Assembly (NCBI GenBank): GCA_958403205.1
Contig: CATXWM010000058.1
Location: 1-7,664, forward strand
Length of the DNA: 7,664 bases
Direction: 5' to 3'
Origin: an uncultured Collinsella sp.
GTDB lineage: Bacteria; Actinomycetota; Coriobacteriia; Coriobacteriales; Coriobacteriaceae
The notes below the pieces were generated by a model that saw only the letters and a program-made list of their open reading frames with translations, made no database searches and was not told the DNA's origin. Made by a program: the position numbers and the translations under genes. Positions 1 to 6,999 of the stretch are shown here, in pieces; the first letter of the stretch is position 1, and every line of letters begins with the position of its first letter.

Positions 1-29
1 TTGCGTTTGGCGGTCAGCCGTCGGCGCGC

Positions 30-1031
30 TTACACCAACATTTCCGACGCGATCGCATTTGCCCTTTCGATATCATTAAGCGGTAATGTCATCGCATCAA
101 ATTCCTCAGGCGAGTATATGCCTTCATACCAATCCTTATTGTCGAAATACTCTTGGATCTTCTCGTCCTTGAACTTGCGACCATGGCGTGCGTATATTTC
201 GTTTCTTGCTAAGCATAGTTCCCATGAGCTCATGCCCATATTTTCAATCTCCGCCTCGGTATAACGCCGTGAGTCGCTTTCAGAAAGTAAGTAACCGTCT
301 ACCGTCGAACTCTTCGCATCGCAGTAATAGGAAAAGCTATCCATAACCTTATGTGATTGATCATCAATATATGACACGACAACCGTACGGCTATCACCCG
401 AATCGCTACCGAGCGTCGACCGATATGCGAGCTTGCAAACTCCGTCCGAACCAACTACAACACTCCGGGGGTTAGTCGAAGCCTGCTCACCGTTCGTGCC
501 CGTTTCTTTCAGGGACCAATTCTCCGGCTTCGACAACGCCTCTGTCGAAGAGCCGGTCACCTTGACATTCACCACCATCTCTGGAAACCCGGCGGAGTTA
601 TTTGATACCACTATTAATTCAGTTGCGTCCTCATCGTCGGCCTCGTCCTTTTCATCTGAGTTTTCCGACTCAAACTCATCGGCGTCCGATTTATACATCG
701 TATGCTGATAGGTTTGAGTGATTTCTGGTGATGAGTGCCCACTCCCGAATCGATTCCAAACATAAAAGCCGCCAATAATGATGATGGCCACCAGGCCAAT
801 TATCACGATTTTATTTGAATCGAATCCGCCAATTAACCCAATTACTCTTTTACCTAGTTCGTTGCCAGAATCCTCCGCCGCTGCCCTCCCCTTCGCATTA
901 TCCTTGACATCGAATGGCGTCCGCTCATTCTCTGTGGTCGACCGACCCACGTCAGAAGATACTTTCGCAGCACAAAAGGGGCAGTAAACTGTCCCCTCTT
1001 CTATCTCTGCGTTACATTTGGGACACTTCAC
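30..1031 (-). CDS. Zinc ribbon-TM protein with extracellular C-terminal YARHG domain
   Basis: From GTG at 1031 the protein has 333 residues. The N-terminus is a zinc ribbon with CPKC and CPFC pairs (C3, C6, C17, C20). A polar linker leads to one membrane segment (about 74-92, KIVIIGLVAIIIIGGFYVW). Next come a very acidic stretch (about 115-137), a beta-rich region (about 138-242) and a YARHG domain (about 253-330, with the motif ARNEIYARHGRKF around 275-287). Zinc ribbons of this type are usually cytosolic and YARHG domains extracellular, so the protein should span the membrane with its N-terminus inside. GTG 1031 is preferred to TTG 1046 because it places KCPKC at the very N-terminus, as is usual, and AAGGGG lies 5 bases upstream. 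It follows the amidase by 23 bases and is the last gene visible. A sensor or wall-contact role fits, but no function is proven. Confidence 0.87.
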   Translation of the reverse strand: MKCPKCNAEIEEGTVYCPFCAAKVSSDVGRSTTENERTPFDVKDNAKGRAAAEDSGNELGKRVIGLIGGFDSNKIVIIGLVAIIIIGGFYVWNRFGSGHSSPEITQTYQHTMYKSDADEFESENSDEKDEADDEDATELIVVSNNSAGFPEMVVNVKVTGSSTEALSKPENWSLKETGTNGEQASTNPRSVVVGSDGVCKLAYRSTLGSDSGDSRTVVVSYIDDQSHKVMDSFSYYCDAKSSTVDGYLLSESDSRRYTEAEIENMGMSSWELCLARNEIYARHGRKFKDEKIQEYFDNKDWYEGIYSPEEFDAMTLPLNDIERANAIASEMLV

Positions 1032-1034
1032 TGT

Positions 1035-1043
1035 CTCCCCTTT
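1035..1043 (-). promoter_or_regulatory. Ribosome binding site favouring GTG start of the zinc ribbon gene
   Basis: AAAGGGGAG on the minus strand ends 3 bases before GTG 1031; its AAGGGG part gives a 5-base spacer. The alternative TTG at 1046 lies upstream of this site and has no comparable sequence before it. Confidence 0.55.
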
Positions 1044-1054
1044 CAAGCTGTCTT

Positions 1055-1888
1055 TTAGCCATCAACATGACGCCGATATTCTTGATAGTTCGACAGATAT
1101 GATGAGAATTCCGCCGATGTATCCGAATTTCCCGTCCGCCACGCCTTGTGGTCGATAATCTGGCTCTTGAACCCGTAGTACTCATCGATATACGCAATTA
1201 GACCGTCGACAGCGATAAGCTGCTCTTCGGGGTAATCGCCCGATCCTCCAACATGAACCATCTCAATCCCAACGGAATAAGAGTTCATGCCGTAATCGGG
1301 ATAGCTTCCCCCTATCGGTAACGTTCCGACCTTGTCATCTCTCGAATCATCGATTGTTCCATACTGCTCGTTCTTCCCAGCATCGCCAAAACCGGCATGG
1401 TGCGCGATTTGATCGAGAGGCACACATTGAACGATCGACCCATCTTTTCCAACAACAAAATGAGCCGCTACCTTATTGCCGTTGGACTCCCACCAATTGA
1501 TGACACTTTCAGGGGAAGAATCGCCCTCCGTATCGTGCAAAACGATGTACTTCTGAAACTCAGGGCCCTTAGGCCCATGCGCCAAGTCGGCGTAGTACCG
1601 TTCTTGAATGCTTGGCTGAAATTCCGAGCTCCCATCGATGGACGAAGAGCGAGATTCGTCTTGCTCTACAACCCCTGAAACCGTGTCAGCAACTCTCGCG
1701 TTGCAGATATCAAGCACATCTCCAACACCATCTGCACAAGCCGCCAGCACACAATTGCTTTCGCTGGATTTCACGACCTTTCTCACGCCAATACGACCGA
1801 CCAGAACAATTCCCAAGCCGAACAAGAAAACGGCAAGCGCGGAGACGAGCCCCCGCGCCACCCATAAACGCCTAGAGCGTACTTGCAT
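1055..1888 (-). CDS. Membrane-anchored N-acetylmuramoyl-L-alanine amidase (Amidase_2 fold)
   Basis: From the chosen ATG the protein has 277 residues. A basic start (MQVRSRR) and hydrophobic segment (about 12-34) form a signal anchor that places the rest outside the membrane. Residues about 35-105 are a Ser/Asp-rich linker. Residues about 108-262 are an Amidase_2 domain, which cuts the bond between N-acetylmuramic acid and L-Ala in peptidoglycan. Visible key residues are H118 (in LHDTEG), H247 (DHKAW) and D256 as zinc ligands, and E209 (VGIEM) as the catalytic acid by analogy with AmpD. AAHFVVGKDG and the HHAG box are also typical. The set is complete, so the enzyme should be active. The start is uncertain: ATG at 1888 overlaps the previous gene by 17 bases and lacks a clear ribosome site; GTG at 1861 is an alternative that keeps the membrane segment. 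A longer reading from 2065 is rejected. It may open the wall for the neighbouring assembly. Confidence 0.88.
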   Translation of the reverse strand: MQVRSRRLWVARGLVSALAVFLFGLGIVLVGRIGVRKVVKSSESNCVLAACADGVGDVLDICNARVADTVSGVVEQDESRSSSIDGSSEFQPSIQERYYADLAHGPKGPEFQKYIVLHDTEGDSSPESVINWWESNGNKVAAHFVVGKDGSIVQCVPLDQIAHHAGFGDAGKNEQYGTIDDSRDDKVGTLPIGGSYPDYGMNSYSVGIEMVHVGGSGDYPEEQLIAVDGLIAYIDEYYGFKSQIIDHKAWRTGNSDTSAEFSSYLSNYQEYRRHVDG

Positions 1889-2135
1889 ACGTGCTGACCA
1901 CATCGCATGCCGTACTGATAAGGCCACCCGCCTCGAGCAGCTTTGCCGCTGCCGCTCCAAGCTGCCCAACCGCCTCATTTTGAGCGGTCGAATTTGTTCC
2001 TTCCATTGCCGCGTTAAGCATGTCGTGCAGTGAATCGAGATCGTCCGCCACCGTGACGCACACACCTCGCTGCGTCTCCATCTTCGACACCAACGCGTTC
2101 AGCTCTGCAACGAGCTGGACGATGTTCTGACTCAT
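1872..2135 (-). CDS. Small helical-hairpin protein, WXG100/ESAT-6-like in size and shape
   Basis: The protein has 87 residues, has no signal peptide and is predicted by eye as two amphipathic helices (about 2-44 and 51-85) joined by a turn at MEGTNST (44-50). WXG100/ESAT-6 proteins are about 100 residues with Trp-x-Gly at this turn; here Met-Glu-Gly sits in the same place. The second helix has the Ala/Leu-rich spacing of the family (GQLGAAAAKLLEAGGL) and a late Tyr83, but the C-terminal Y-xxx-D/E export motif is not present. The ribosome site is AAGGA with a 6-base spacer, and the gap after the tail-anchored gene is 18 bases. Being next to an EssC/EccC-like ATPase makes a secreted substrate or structural subunit plausible. 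Without the Trp this is inference; it may instead be a small adaptor for the ATPase. Confidence 0.75.
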   Translation of the reverse strand: MSQNIVQLVAELNALVSKMETQRGVCVTVADDLDSLHDMLNAAMEGTNSTAQNEAVGQLGAAAAKLLEAGGLISTACDVVSTYASTL

Positions 2136-2141
2136 TTCTGT

Positions 2142-2146
2142 TCCTT
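2142..2146 (-). promoter_or_regulatory. Ribosome binding site of the WXG100-like gene
   Basis: AAGGA on the minus strand, 6 bases before the ATG at 2135, in the 18-base gap after the previous stop. It shows the small gene is started independently and not only by coupling. Confidence 0.65.
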
Positions 2147-2153
2147 TCCGTTG

Positions 2154-2741
2154 TCACAACAACCCAAATAGCACATTCGCAATAAGCGAAATTACCCCAA
2201 TACAGCACGCGCATAGAATCGCCGCCTGAGAAAGGCAGCCGCCTTTCGACTCCTCGGCTTTAACGGGAAGAGGATCCAGCATCGCCTTCTCTTCTTCCAT
2301 CAGAAGACGCTTCCGGTCAAGAGCCGCCCGTCGAGCATCCAGTGCATTTGAAGATCGCTGACTCAACTCGTCCACAGACGTATCTTTTTCAATCATCTCG
2401 ATATAGCAATCGATTTTCTTAATAAGCTCTGATAACGAAGAGGCAAGCTCGGCAGCGTCTTCATTCGACGCAATCGGTCTTACCATGTTCGGAAGCGCAG
2501 CGCCGACGTCCTTCGCGTGACTCCCCGCAAGTCGTTTAGACAATTGCAAAAAAGCCTCCTGCGCTTGATGCGCCAGGCGATCTATCTCCGCTTTCTTTTT
2601 GCCCGCCATGTTCCTCGCAGAAATCGACTCCCGATCACAACGATCGCACTCCTGCTTAACAAGCTGGGCGGTCGACGCCTCCGATTTCAGAAATCGTTCT
2701 GCTTCGGACAGATACCTTTCGTACAAATCATCCCTGCTCAT
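2154..2741 (-). CDS. Helical coiled-coil-like protein with C-terminal membrane tail, unknown family
   Basis: I do not recognise the family. From the preferred start the protein has 195 residues. Residues 1-75 and about 95-155 are charged, heptad-like helices separated by a short Gly/Pro-containing stretch (GAALPNMVRPIAS, about 80-92). After DPLPVKAEESKGG comes one hydrophobic segment (about 170-194) ending at the last residue, so it should be tail-anchored with its bulk in the cytosol. The membrane segment is rich in Cys (CLSQAAILCACC). ATG at 2741 is chosen over an in-frame ATG at 2774 because GGAGGAGGGG lies upstream with a good 7-base spacer; this makes a 14-base overlap with the FtsK-like gene. 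The position between the soluble ATPase and the ESAT-6-sized gene suggests a membrane docking or stator role for the ATPase, which is inference. Confidence 0.8.
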   Translation of the reverse strand: MSRDDLYERYLSEAERFLKSEASTAQLVKQECDRCDRESISARNMAGKKKAEIDRLAHQAQEAFLQLSKRLAGSHAKDVGAALPNMVRPIASNEDAAELASSLSELIKKIDCYIEMIEKDTSVDELSQRSSNALDARRAALDRKRLLMEEEKAMLDPLPVKAEESKGGCLSQAAILCACCIGVISLIANVLFGLL

Positions 2742-5433
2742 CGTCGCCCCTCCTCCATAATCGCGTTGCGACAAAGGGCATGAGCTTCATTGAGGGACGT
2801 CCCGAAGAAGCCTCCTTGTAAAGGACCCGGTTCTCTTGCCCGTTCCACTGGCACAGCGGGCCATCCAACTGCTTCGCTGTGACATTCGAGCCAAACAGAC
2901 ACGCCACGCCGTCAAAAGACGACAGTCCCGATGAACCCAACTGCGCTGAAAGCGCTACGGGGTTTTGCCAATGGCAGACAAAGTGGATTCCGTGCATAGG
3001 AGCCTCGCGGAATACCTTTTGAATCTTCTGCTGAGCACCAAAGTCGAAAGATCCTAGTGAGTCCGCATTCGGCACCAACACAAACCGCTCCCGCCCACAT
3101 TCTTCCCAGACATCATTTCTCTGAAGACAATTGGTAATCCATGCAGCCGCTTCGTCCGAAGGCACGACCTCCGGAGAAACCCCCGCACGAGCGCATATCT
3201 CCAGAGTCGAATTAGAAACATGGCGCGCGCCATCCTCCACTACAGCAAACTCAGCGCCTCGCTCATAGCGTGCAAGCGATAAAACAAGCGTTTCCATAAC
3301 GCACGCCGCAAGATCGACAGAATTCGGAAGATCACCGAGCCCTGGCAGCGTTCCCCTGCCCACAAGAGCGATATTGCTTCCCGCAGCTCTTTCAAACGGG
3401 AAATATATCGGTGCCAACCCAGCAGAAACACCCCGGCCAAGCAAGGCGCTCGGCACGTTACCTGAATCTATGTCGTTCTGCTCAAGGAGGGCCTCAGTCA
3501 ACTCCGGCAGAGTGCTTCCGTCGAAAACCACCGGTTCATCAAGGTGCCCTTTTGGCATTGCATAGAACTTGTTCCTGAGACTGTCCAACGTGGCATCCTC
3601 AGCAAACGGCGTAAGCACCGTCACATTTGCGCTCGGATTTCCGTAATCTTCGTTCAGAATCGCCTGTCCCCTGAACCTTAGGCTAGCAGCCGCCTCGTTA
3701 AAGGGTCCGAAAGTCGCCCGCGACTCCGCCGGCGAGTTTTTCAGTCCGATACGGATAGGAAACTGTGCGAAGAACTTGCCCTGGGAAATGGCAAGATTGG
3801 TTATCCCGCCGATACTTTGTGACGCCAATATCACGTGAATACCGTATGCACGATAGAGGCGAACGATGCGTTCCAAAAGTTCACAGGCTTCCTTGCCTCT
3901 CGCGCCTTCTAGAAATAGCTGGAACTCATCAATGACCACAACGATACGCGGCATCTTATTCCCGCTATTGCGCCGATACTTGAGCAGATTATCTCCGTAA
4001 GGCTTGATCGCAGCGGCCCTCCGTTTGGCCTCGGCGGCTATGGAATTCAGCACATCCATGGCAAAGTCTTCATCGGCCTCAAGCCCAAATGCCTTTACCT
4101 GCGGTAGATACTCGGGGGAATCCGGCGTGGGAGCCATGGGAAACAGGGTAACGCCCTCTTTGAAATCAAACAGATAGAGTTCCAACTCGTCGGGAGAATA
4201 CCTGGCGCACAAACCGTAGATGATATCTTTCAACAGATTCGATTTACCCTGTCCGACCGCGCCGGTTATCAGTGCATTATGTCTTTGAGTCTCATTCGAG
4301 CCAATCGTGACATCAACCGTCTGGGTTCCACGCAGACCCAGCGAGAACGTGACTCCGTCCTCGCTCGTCTCCATCCAATACTCCGCGGGAAGCACCGACT
4401 CGATCTTTACTTCGGGCAACCGCAGCTCTGCCACTGATCGGGCCATCCGCTCGGCGGCTTGCGCCGATTCAATCGTGTCAAGCTCATAGAGCTCAACATC
4501 GTAGCCATCGTGACCCAGCCATCGGGCATGACTGCCCGAGAATAGTTCGAGACGCTCCGAAACAGGATAGGAACGTTTCTTCTCGCAATACCATTTGGGC
4601 AAGTCGTCCATCTTAGGTTGTATCATTAGGAAAGAAGTGCCTGCCTTTGGGGCCGCCTTCATCAGCGAGCAGATACGGTCGTATTGCTCGGCAGCCATTC
4701 CCATCGGCATATCGTGGATCACAACGAGCTGGTACTTCTCGACCGGCATTCCGACCCGTTGGTGATATACCGCCAGGCTCTCATCGTCTGACAGCAACTC
4801 GTTGTTGATTTGCGTCACACGGTCGGTCAGCTCGTTAAGTAAGGCATCGAGTTCGCCTCTCGAATGCAAATACCTGACCGCTGCCTCGCCTTGCCCGTTC
4901 CGGCCAATCGTCGAAAAAGGAGCCTCGATGTTTTTGAGTGCCGAGTCAAAACTAATGATTTCAACTTGCGACGCTGAAGTCGATAAAAGCGTCTTGGCCT
5001 CTACCTCGCGCACTACCCCGTCTGAAATGCAGCCCTCGCCTGAAACCGACATCACGATATTGCCGTGACCAAGCAACGGAACGATAAAGGGCACCGTAAA
5101 CAAATCGTCACGTTTTGAAGTTTTCGACATCGATCCAATCTGGATATACTCGGCGGCATTGAGGGCCGAGCCTTCCTCGATCGCCAGCAACTCGTCAACG
5201 GTATCCTGCACCCGCTTTTTCGAAAGGGCGTTGCGGCGCTTCTCCCGGATGCTGAGTTTATTGAGCGCTCGTGTTTTTGCCTCCTGTCTCTCCTTCAGCG
5301 TCATCTTCAACCACGTGTCAACGGAGGCAGATTGGGATTCACAAGCTCCCAGCAGATGAGCCTGGCATTCCTTGACCTCGCTGAGCGCTTGCCTCATTTC
5401 GGCATAGGTCTCTTCCAGCGACATATTGGCCAT
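2728..5433 (-). CDS. FtsK/SpoIIIE-type (EssC/EccC-like) ATPase, soluble
   Basis: The protein has 901 residues. Residues 1-90 are strongly charged and helical, probably coiled coil. Residues about 110-340 form a mixed alpha/beta region including YQLVVIHDMPMGM (234-246) and GTSFLMIQPK (265-274), which looks like the remains of a nucleotide-binding fold. The central FtsK/SpoIIIE domain (about 360-620) is intact: Walker A GAVGQGKSN (391-399), DFKEG (423-427), Walker B RIVVVIDEF (496-504) and the sensor-like HVILASQS (533-540). Residues about 665-890 look like a second ATPase module with a degenerate P-loop (VGRGTLPG, 691-698) and a Walker-B-like strand FVLVPNAD (784-791). This modular pattern with one active site resembles EccC/EssC motors. 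Unlike FtsK, SpoIIIE or EssC, no membrane segment is seen, so it must dock on partners. The start has AGAGGA just upstream and overlaps the GrpE stop. A DNA-pumping role is an alternative; protein export is favoured by the neighbours only. Confidence 0.9.
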   Translation of the reverse strand: MANMSLEETYAEMRQALSEVKECQAHLLGACESQSASVDTWLKMTLKERQEAKTRALNKLSIREKRRNALSKKRVQDTVDELLAIEEGSALNAAEYIQIGSMSKTSKRDDLFTVPFIVPLLGHGNIVMSVSGEGCISDGVVREVEAKTLLSTSASQVEIISFDSALKNIEAPFSTIGRNGQGEAAVRYLHSRGELDALLNELTDRVTQINNELLSDDESLAVYHQRVGMPVEKYQLVVIHDMPMGMAAEQYDRICSLMKAAPKAGTSFLMIQPKMDDLPKWYCEKKRSYPVSERLELFSGSHARWLGHDGYDVELYELDTIESAQAAERMARSVAELRLPEVKIESVLPAEYWMETSEDGVTFSLGLRGTQTVDVTIGSNETQRHNALITGAVGQGKSNLLKDIIYGLCARYSPDELELYLFDFKEGVTLFPMAPTPDSPEYLPQVKAFGLEADEDFAMDVLNSIAAEAKRRAAAIKPYGDNLLKYRRNSGNKMPRIVVVIDEFQLFLEGARGKEACELLERIVRLYRAYGIHVILASQSIGGITNLAISQGKFFAQFPIRIGLKNSPAESRATFGPFNEAAASLRFRGQAILNEDYGNPSANVTVLTPFAEDATLDSLRNKFYAMPKGHLDEPVVFDGSTLPELTEALLEQNDIDSGNVPSALLGRGVSAGLAPIYFPFERAAGSNIALVGRGTLPGLGDLPNSVDLAACVMETLVLSLARYERGAEFAVVEDGARHVSNSTLEICARAGVSPEVVPSDEAAAWITNCLQRNDVWEECGRERFVLVPNADSLGSFDFGAQQKIQKVFREAPMHGIHFVCHWQNPVALSAQLGSSGLSSFDGVACLFGSNVTAKQLDGPLCQWNGQENRVLYKEASSGRPSMKLMPFVATRLWRRGDDEQG
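2747..2756 (-). promoter_or_regulatory. Strong ribosome binding site deciding the start of the tail-anchored gene
   Basis: On the minus strand the site reads GGAGGAGGGG, containing two overlapping GGAGG cores; the nearer core leaves 7 bases to the ATG at 2741. It lies inside the last codons of the FtsK-like gene and is the strongest ribosome site in the window. It argues that this protein is made at a high level relative to the motor. Confidence 0.8.
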
Positions 5434-5879
5434 CAGTCCTCTTCGTGCCGAAAGACAACCACTCGCGCTGGGCGGAGAAGTCTTCCGCCAATCCTGTAAC
5501 CGTCTCGCTCTACTCGAGCCACCTTTCCATCTTTGAAGGCGTCGTCTGTCTTAATCAATCCAACGATTTCATGCTCATGTAGATTAACCGTCTCGTCACA
5601 CAGAACAGGCTCAAGCCCGTAATGGCTACAAACCTCGATAATCTCATCCACAATCGAAGACCTCAAGTCCTCTGACAGCGGCTCATTCTTGACTCTATCA
5701 ACGGCAAGCAGCAGCTCACTGAATAATCCTGCATAAGCTTCGCCAGTGGCCAAGTCTTTGATTTTTCTTGAATCTGATTTGAGAGAAGCAAGAGACGCTC
5801 TGAGCCGTTCTGTACAGTCAATAATTGCTTGGCGATCCATCTCCAAGCTGTCAAGTGCTTGGTCCCAGCGCACGTCCAT
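5433..5879 (-). CDS. Divergent GrpE-like nucleotide exchange factor
   Basis: The protein has 148 residues, short against about 190 for usual GrpE. The N-terminal half (about 1-80) is charged and helical, like the GrpE dimer-forming helices but shortened. The C-terminal part (about 85-145) carries the GrpE beta-domain signature: HYGLEPV, then HEHEIVGLI, then VERDGYRIGGRLLRPARVVV (residues 123-142), matching the GY..NGR.LRPA.V.V pattern of the family. GrpE opens the Hsp70 ATPase to release ADP. Its place directly after Hsp70 and J-like genes makes a dedicated chaperone set likely. It starts within the TAATG of the J-like gene and ends in TGATG with the FtsK-like gene, overlapping one base on each side. 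There is no strong ribosome site of its own, so it is likely coupled to the upstream gene. It could be called a generic GrpE-domain protein; the C-terminal motif makes the family call good. Confidence 0.85.
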   Translation of the reverse strand: MDVRWDQALDSLEMDRQAIIDCTERLRASLASLKSDSRKIKDLATGEAYAGLFSELLLAVDRVKNEPLSEDLRSSIVDEIIEVCSHYGLEPVLCDETVNLHEHEIVGLIKTDDAFKDGKVARVERDGYRIGGRLLRPARVVVFRHEED

Positions 5880-6988
5880 TATTGGAGCCCTGTCCTCTTT
5901 GCAAGCTCTCCTAATTTACGGGCATTGATCATCCATCCGGTCGGTACAACAAAGAAGAATGCATACAGGAGCAGCCCAAAGAACAGAACGAGCGTCAAGG
6001 GAGCGCCACTTGACCCGCTTATCATAAATAAGAAGGTCAAGCCGCAGAGAATCCAAAACCATCGGGCCGGTGCAATGTAGTGCCTTTTACGCGCCCAGTC
6101 GATAAGGCCCTCCATTTTCTCAATCCATTCCTCATCAGCCTTGTCGATATTTCCCAACGCGCGCATTTCACTAACGACAAGTTCAGCATGCTGGATTTGT
6201 TTCATATTGGTGAAATAGCCAGCATTATCCTTTGAGCTCATTTTGTTCTCGACATCCGTCTCTAGACACCGGCATAACGAGCTTAGGACGGGTCCATAAT
6301 CCGGATGTGCCTCATGAAGATTGCGCGCCATAGTGAGGGCCTGGTCAAATTTCCCCTGAAGATAACGCGCATCAACCAAGCGCGCCATAATCGTATAGTC
6401 GCTCTTATCAATCTGCTGGGCCTTCAGAAACTCAGCCTCGGCGTCTGCGTATTTATCAATCATTATGTACGAGTCGCCCAACAGCCTATGAGCGGTCGCC
6501 TGATTCGAGCCAAGCTTCAGCAACTCGGATGCAGCAAAAATGGATTCGTCATACTTGTCCATCGAATATGCTGCCAGAGCCCACACAAGCCATGCTTCCG
6601 CATCGGTTGAGCAATTCCTTGTTGCCTCCCTAGCGGCAAAACAAGCGTTGGCACTCTGACCGTTTTTGAAATAATCTTTCGCTTCTGATGTCCAGTCTTT
6701 CTCGGCGGTTGCAGCACGGGCGTCTTTTTCCAGGTCCCTCTTGCTGTCACTCTTCCCGCTATCATATGTGGCATCGTATTCCAAGCGTTTTGAACTGTTG
6801 TGAAACAACGAATCTGCTTCATTTAAGAGCTGCATCATCCTTTCGGCGTTCGCTCTTTGCATAGCATCCGGAGATCCTTCGAGACGCCTGAAGCGCTTTC
6901 GTGTTTTCTTAATCGCCTCTTCAATCTCCTCAATCGGCGCATTCTTTTCCAGCTCGAGAATTTCATAGTAGTCAACAAATTCTTCCAT
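5879..6988 (-). CDS. J-like (DnaJ-related) TPR protein with C-terminal membrane segments
   Basis: The protein has 369 residues. Residues 5-75 are a J-domain-like helical bundle: DYYEILEL at the start, helix II IEEAIKKTRKRFRRL, and SSKRLEYDATY at the end. The HPD tripeptide that stimulates Hsp70 is here SPD (residues 39-41), so the key His is Ser. Residues about 100-245 form several TPR-like helical pairs (for example AEAWLVWALAAYSMDKYDES and ATAHRLLGDSYIMIDKYADA), a protein-binding platform. Two hydrophobic segments follow, about 311-326 and 329-354, then a short basic tail, so the chaperone part should sit in the cytosol tethered to the membrane. The start has a clear ribosome site, AGGGGA with 5 bases to ATG. 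The stop overlaps the next ATG (TAATG), implying translational coupling to the GrpE-like gene. It probably works with the adjacent Hsp70, perhaps as an adaptor and not as a classical ATPase stimulator. Confidence 0.87.
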   Translation of the reverse strand: MEEFVDYYEILELEKNAPIEEIEEAIKKTRKRFRRLEGSPDAMQRANAERMMQLLNEADSLFHNSSKRLEYDATYDSGKSDSKRDLEKDARAATAEKDWTSEAKDYFKNGQSANACFAAREATRNCSTDAEAWLVWALAAYSMDKYDESIFAASELLKLGSNQATAHRLLGDSYIMIDKYADAEAEFLKAQQIDKSDYTIMARLVDARYLQGKFDQALTMARNLHEAHPDYGPVLSSLCRCLETDVENKMSSKDNAGYFTNMKQIQHAELVVSEMRALGNIDKADEEWIEKMEGLIDWARKRHYIAPARWFWILCGLTFLFMISGSSGAPLTLVLFFGLLLYAFFFVVPTGWMINARKLGELAKRTGLQ

Positions 6989-6993
6989 CAGTG

Positions 6994-6999
6994 TCCCCT
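6994..6999 (-). promoter_or_regulatory. Ribosome binding site of the J-like gene
   Basis: AGGGGA on the minus strand overlaps the TAG stop of the Hsp70-like gene and lies 5 bases before the ATG at 6988. It fixes the start of the J-like protein and lets it be made even though the Hsp70 gene upstream seems broken. Confidence 0.65.

Noticed and set aside
1..29. Possible terminator after the zinc ribbon gene
   Set aside because: The bases are GC-rich but the best hairpin stem is only about three pairs and there is no T-run; the window ends too soon to judge.
433..708. Plus-strand reading frame rich in Ser and Thr
   Set aside because: Its Ser-rich tail is the reverse complement of the acidic stretch of the zinc ribbon-YARHG gene, so it is an artefact of that composition.
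1638..2033. Plus-strand reading frame of 131 residues
   Set aside because: It lies opposite the amidase and the 87-residue gene, has low-complexity Thr/Ser/Arg-rich content with no domain, and no ribosome site; it is a shadow of the minus-strand genes.
1889..2065. N-terminal extension of the amidase to 2065
   Set aside because: It would overlap most of the 87-residue gene and adds an Arg/Cys-rich stretch before the signal anchor, where no family member has one.
2742..2774. Earlier ATG for the tail-anchored protein at 2774
   Set aside because: The extra residues are encoded by the ribosome site itself (GGA GGA GGG), and no good site precedes 2774.
6305..6610. Plus-strand reading frame of 101 residues
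   Set aside because: It is opposite the TPR part of the J-like gene and shows no family signature.
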